Source: Membranipora membranacea (lineage: Eukaryota; Bryozoa; Gymnolaemata; Cheilostomatida; Membraniporidae). Taken from it: 64,000 nt of DNA. Of this stretch, positions 60,301 through 64,000 are shown one piece after another (within the stretch, counting starts at the first letter, position 1; every line of letters starts with the position of its first letter). The notes below the pieces were generated by a model. That model had not been told where the DNA came from and did not search any database. It saw only the letters and a program-made list of their open reading frames with translations. The position numbers were made by a program, and so were the translations under genes. The DNA is taken from positions 5,473,501 to 5,537,500 of the forward strand of contig OU612070.1 in NCBI GenBank assembly GCA_914767715.1. The letters are read 5' to 3'.

Positions 60301-60429
60301 ATATCAAAAATTTAACCGTAGTGCCACAATTACATAAATACTATATATTGTTTACTTTGTTTAGAAACTCAGTTTCTAAGGGTGTTATCCACTACATGTC
60401 TGCCCTCGACTAGGAGGATAAAATCTGGA

Positions 60430-61885
60430 CAACGTAGATCAGTTTAGAGGAATCGAAACACGGATAAGTGACTGTCCAGACTTTAATTGCAGGGGTCAAG
60501 ACAATAGCGCACAAATTAAAATACGTTGCAGGGGCAATTAGCGATAAGCCAACTTAAGACATTTTAAAGTAAGTCAATAGTGAATGAAACCATTAGCCAG
60601 GTTTTAGTTTACGAAACGGACGAGGAATGACTGGTGTTGTTGAGTCCGCTTACCTTTCCAGGTGCATCTTCTAGGTGTCTGTCAAGCATCCCTCCCTATT
60701 ACTACACTAACCATTTCTATTTCTTTCTCTGTGCAGGGGCATCTGAAAAACATAAAATAAGTTGCAGTCAATCTCAATGTATCTTCATTTCAAAATTTAT
60801 GGGGTGTGGTCCTACATTTGTGTCGGAGTTTTCTTCCTGTGAAAAAGTTACGACAAGGCAACTTTGTGATTAGGAAAGTTTTAAGCCTATGATTATTCGT
60901 CTACACGAGATATATATGTAGCTTGTGCAGGCTGTCGGGGTGGGTGGTGGAGGAAGGGGAACCCGGCTCTCCCACCCACCCCCAACAGCCTACCGAGGCT
61001 AACATTTATGCATGAATAAGATTAAATTTGATGTGAGATCCCTTCTAGCATTATGCGCAGTGGGATAACTGACTTTCAAAGTTTACCAATTGATGAATTG
61101 AAAGTAAGTGGCTGTCCAGGGTTTATCTGCGGAAGTCCAGCCATATAGCGGATGAGCATCTAATTGAGACCACCCTCAAGAAGACTTACTCTCGACACAA
61201 AATCAAATCTGTGGCAGGGGCGATGAGAAGAGTGAAAACTTTATTACAAACTTTATCCTTGTTAGACCATGACCATGAAAAGGCCAGGAGAATATTTAAA
61301 TACTTTTTAACGGCAGTCAATAAATAGTGTATGAAAACATTAGCCAGTTTTTAGTTTACAAAACAGATGAGGAATGACTGGTTCAGCTTACCTTTCCAGG
61401 TGCATCTTCTAGGTGTCTATCGAGCATCCCTCTCCATTAATACACTCTCTAATTCTCTCTCTCTGCATGGGCATCTGAAGAATATTAAAAAAGTCGCTGT
61501 GAATGTTGAAGCATCATCATTTCAAAACAGGTAGATATTCATCTTTCTGCTTCGTTTGTGTTAGAGCTCCCTTCCTGCGAAAAGTTAGGAGAAGAAATAT
61601 TTGTGATTAGCTAATTTCTAGATATTCATATACACTCAAACAGTCAGAAAAGCCGCTCGCAAGACAAATTTGATGCGAGGTCCTCTCTTGCGTTATGCAC
61701 AGTGGGATACCTGATTTTCAAGTTTATCAGTTATAGAATTGAAAGAATGGTAAGTGGCTGTCCACGATTTATCCACACTTCATCTGCAGGAGTCCAGAGA
61801 AATAGTGAGTAAGTCTCTAATTAAAACCACCCTCAGTATTATAATACTCTAGACACAGATGAAAATCTGTAGCAGGGGTGATCGG
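60430..61885. repeat. Tandem repeat of about 650-720 bp, 2-3 copies, unique to duplication copy B
   Basis: CCATTAGCCAGGTTTTAGTT and ACCTTTCCAGGTGCATCTTC (60,590-60,680) recur at 61,330-61,410. AAGTGACTGTCCAG-type words occur near 60,465, 61,105 and 61,750. A GC-rich hairpin is inside at 60,924-60,991. No gene is seen. Confidence 0.65.
60924..60991. repeat. GC-rich hairpin
   Basis: AGGCTGTCGGGGTGGGTGG faces CCCACCCACCCCCAACAGCCT, with a loop of about 28 bp. Confidence 0.7.
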
Positions 61886-64000
61886 AACTTGTGAAATTCT
61901 CAGCACTGATTACATGGCTGTGACTTGTGATCATCGACCCTAGATATACAACACATGCTTTCTGCTACGATCCATGGCTGTTTATGGGCATTTTATTGTA
62001 CCACAACAACAAGGGCGCATTGGTTATGTGAGGTTTCCACCGCTGAGCATCTTTCTTTTTTTCTAGCAACCAACTCGCATAATATATATATTGGCGAGGC
62101 TGCCAATTCTTTTTGCCCAGAAACTGCCAGCTTATTACAATCATGATCCTTTTTTACGCTAATTCATTCAGCAACAGAGGTTAGATTTTAGACCACAACA
62201 CTCCATTGGTGCAGTTGCAAAGCACTAACTCCTTTTGGAATATTGAGTCCTGTAAAACACCCCCCCCCCCCATCGAGCCTCATACAATCACCCGTTAGAA
62301 GGGTAGCTTTGTTAGGTAATGACCATGCCTCAGACTGACTTCTGTTAAAGTCTATCTTATATTCCCATATTTGAAGTGCTTTTCATCTAAATCAGGGTAT
62401 CTTTATTTGGTATTGTAGAGATTGATGCGCCTTCCTGACTCTGCCCTACTCTACCTACTACTCACTTTCGCCTCAAATTATTTATTCACAAAAACCATTG
62501 TAAGACTATGGGATTATAGGTATGCCATACTGCTATTTACTTTATACTTTAAATATTCCATGTGTCTGCTGCAATAATTTTTCAATCACGAGGCATTCTT
62601 TAAATTGTTAGGTTGATAAAAGCCGACTGGAATTCAGGGGATGTGAAACAATCATATGGTAATAAAGTGGATGAAGAGATTGACGACAACGATGAGACAG
62701 ATCTGAGTCTGGGAAAAAAGCTTTGGAACATGACTAAATTTATGCTACCACTTTCTTTCTGTGTCATCACACCTTGTATCTCAGAGGAGGTGAGAGAAAC
62801 AGACATATGACCTAGCAAAAACTGTTGTTGTTATCAGTGCCATAAAACAGACAGGTATATTAGTCATGAGATGGCTTCCAAATTCCTGCCACTACTACGC
62901 TTCCGTGCTTAGAATCGAACCTTGTTGAGAATTTGGCTAAATAAGAATTGGTCAACAGTTTCTCCTTGAATTCATTAGAACCTGTTAGCACAAGGGACAA
63001 ATGTGACTGCAACAGTAGTTTTCCAAATCGCAATGTTTTGAATCAGGTGATCACTTTGTAAAACTTGGCACCTTCTCCTGATATAGAATTAGGTATCTAG
63101 GACAATAATTTGCTTGCAATATTATTCGGCATAATAATTCAAAATAGTTATTCACACGAGTCAACAAATCGAATATCCTATCCGGCTAGAGAATGTAGCA
63201 TTCCTGGTCAGCGCGTTCCGATAGGCTGGTACCAACTTATTTCTGTATGAGAGGGAGAGGGAGAGAGAGGGGTTCTCACTGTAAATGTTTATCCGTACCG
63301 TCCAGTTGATAAATCTATGCTAATAATTTGGTTGACAATAAAAAGCCACCACAAGAAACTCAGCAGGAGATTTTTTTGAGGGAAAAGCACTTCAGCGTGA
63401 TATCTGAAAAATATTAACGGCCCTTACTTGCCTCTGCATGAGAATAATAAAGGGTTATCACTGTGAATGTCTATCCACACACACAGTAATGTTTGAAAAT
63501 ATCCCCTGCAGGAAAATATTTTATGCTCTGAATATCTCAGTGTGACTATTTTGGTTTTACTTACTTTTCAGTTTTTGATATGGGGCATAACATCAAGCTC
63601 TGATGGTGATGTGACAGACAACCTAGCCAGCTTTGGCCTTTCTTTCCTTCTAATTAATCTATTCATTCATTGTTCTAGTAAGTTAACATACATACTTGAT
63701 TCATTATTAGATATCCATTCAAAACATATTCATTTATGTACTCTGAGTTCAAAGTGATCGGTTATATCGGCTGGAGAAAAATTCATATCTAAATTTCGCA
63801 GTGCATATATTTTACTACCAAGTTTGGTACATACGTTCTCTTACCCCAAACACCTAGCGTGAATAGACAGATTTCTTGGTTCTGATTAGGGCCTCAATTT
63901 TGTAATTGCCCTCTCTCTAGTTTGGTACTTTTAACCCGCGCCACATAGGGAAAACATGCTGAAAAGAGGGGTATCTCGAAAACGGCTTATGTTAGGATAA
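61885..64000 (+). repeat. Segmental duplication block 2, copy B
   Basis: Counterpart of 24,150-26,200, same orientation, running off the window. It includes copies of membrane-gene exons 1 and 2 and the left arm of the intronic MITE. Confidence 0.9.
62612..63677 (+). CDS. Second copy of the membrane-protein gene, exons 1-2 (continues beyond window)
   Basis: Exon 1 copy 62,612-62,789 reads IKADWNSG, DEEIDDNDETDLSLGKKLW and PLSFCVITPCISEE. Exon 2 copy 63,572-63,677 keeps the 106-nt length and a strong donor A|GTAAGT. No stops are present. The residue matching Met of copy A is Val (GTG), so either the real start is upstream in both or this copy lost its start. The gene may be intact outside the window. 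Confidence 0.65.

Overview
The window is eukaryotic, most probably from a marine invertebrate such as a lancelet, echinoderm, hemichordate or mollusc; the sequence does not settle which. It is AT-rich, its genes are split by GT-AG introns, and about half of it is repeats: inverted-repeat transposons, non-LTR retrotransposon fragments, SINE-like pieces and segmental duplications. Nothing looks bacterial, viral or CRISPR-like. All gene models were read by eye from splice signals, phase and protein resemblance, with no transcript evidence.

Region 1 (1-20,700, + strand) reads as one long gene that begins upstream of the window. Eleven tandem repeat units (1-4,790) each carry a symmetric exon of 90 nt (87 nt in the last) coding a 30-residue repeat. 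Then come two paralogous F-box-like exons (5.2 and 6.4 kb), two more copies of the 90-nt exon (8.0 and 8.6 kb) and a string of short acidic exons. All of these are phase 1-1, so each can be added, lost or skipped without changing the frame. The 3' half (13,086-20,668) codes a zinc-finger region, a tyrosine-recombinase fold split over exons at 14.7, 15.2 and 16.5 kb, several phase 1-1 linker exons and a Myb/SANT-like C-terminus. The catalytic series R, K, R, H, Y is visible. It looks like a host gene derived from a tyrosine-recombinase transposon and carrying an expandable N-terminal repeat.

Region 2 (24.8-31.8 kb, + strand) holds a 14-exon gene for a polytopic membrane protein of about 559 residues that I do not recognise. 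At least three partial copies lie nearby: a broken + strand copy (33.8-38.4 kb), a broken - strand copy (45.3-53.2 kb), and the 5' part of a duplicated copy (62.6 kb to the window end) inside a segmental duplication.

Region 3 (41.2-42.9 kb, + strand) is a C-type lectin-like gene with a disrupted first lectin exon.

Mobile elements stand out. A 2.34-kb palindromic element with a 4-bp target duplication splits a pseudo-exon (33,886-36,227). Two nested P-element-like transposons each have perfect 8-bp target duplications (47,753-52,908, and inside it 50,335-52,842); the inner one carries a THAP domain. There are also several MITEs, one flanked by TTAA, and two 5'-truncated non-LTR retrotransposons (38.7-39.4 and 58.9-60.1 kb).
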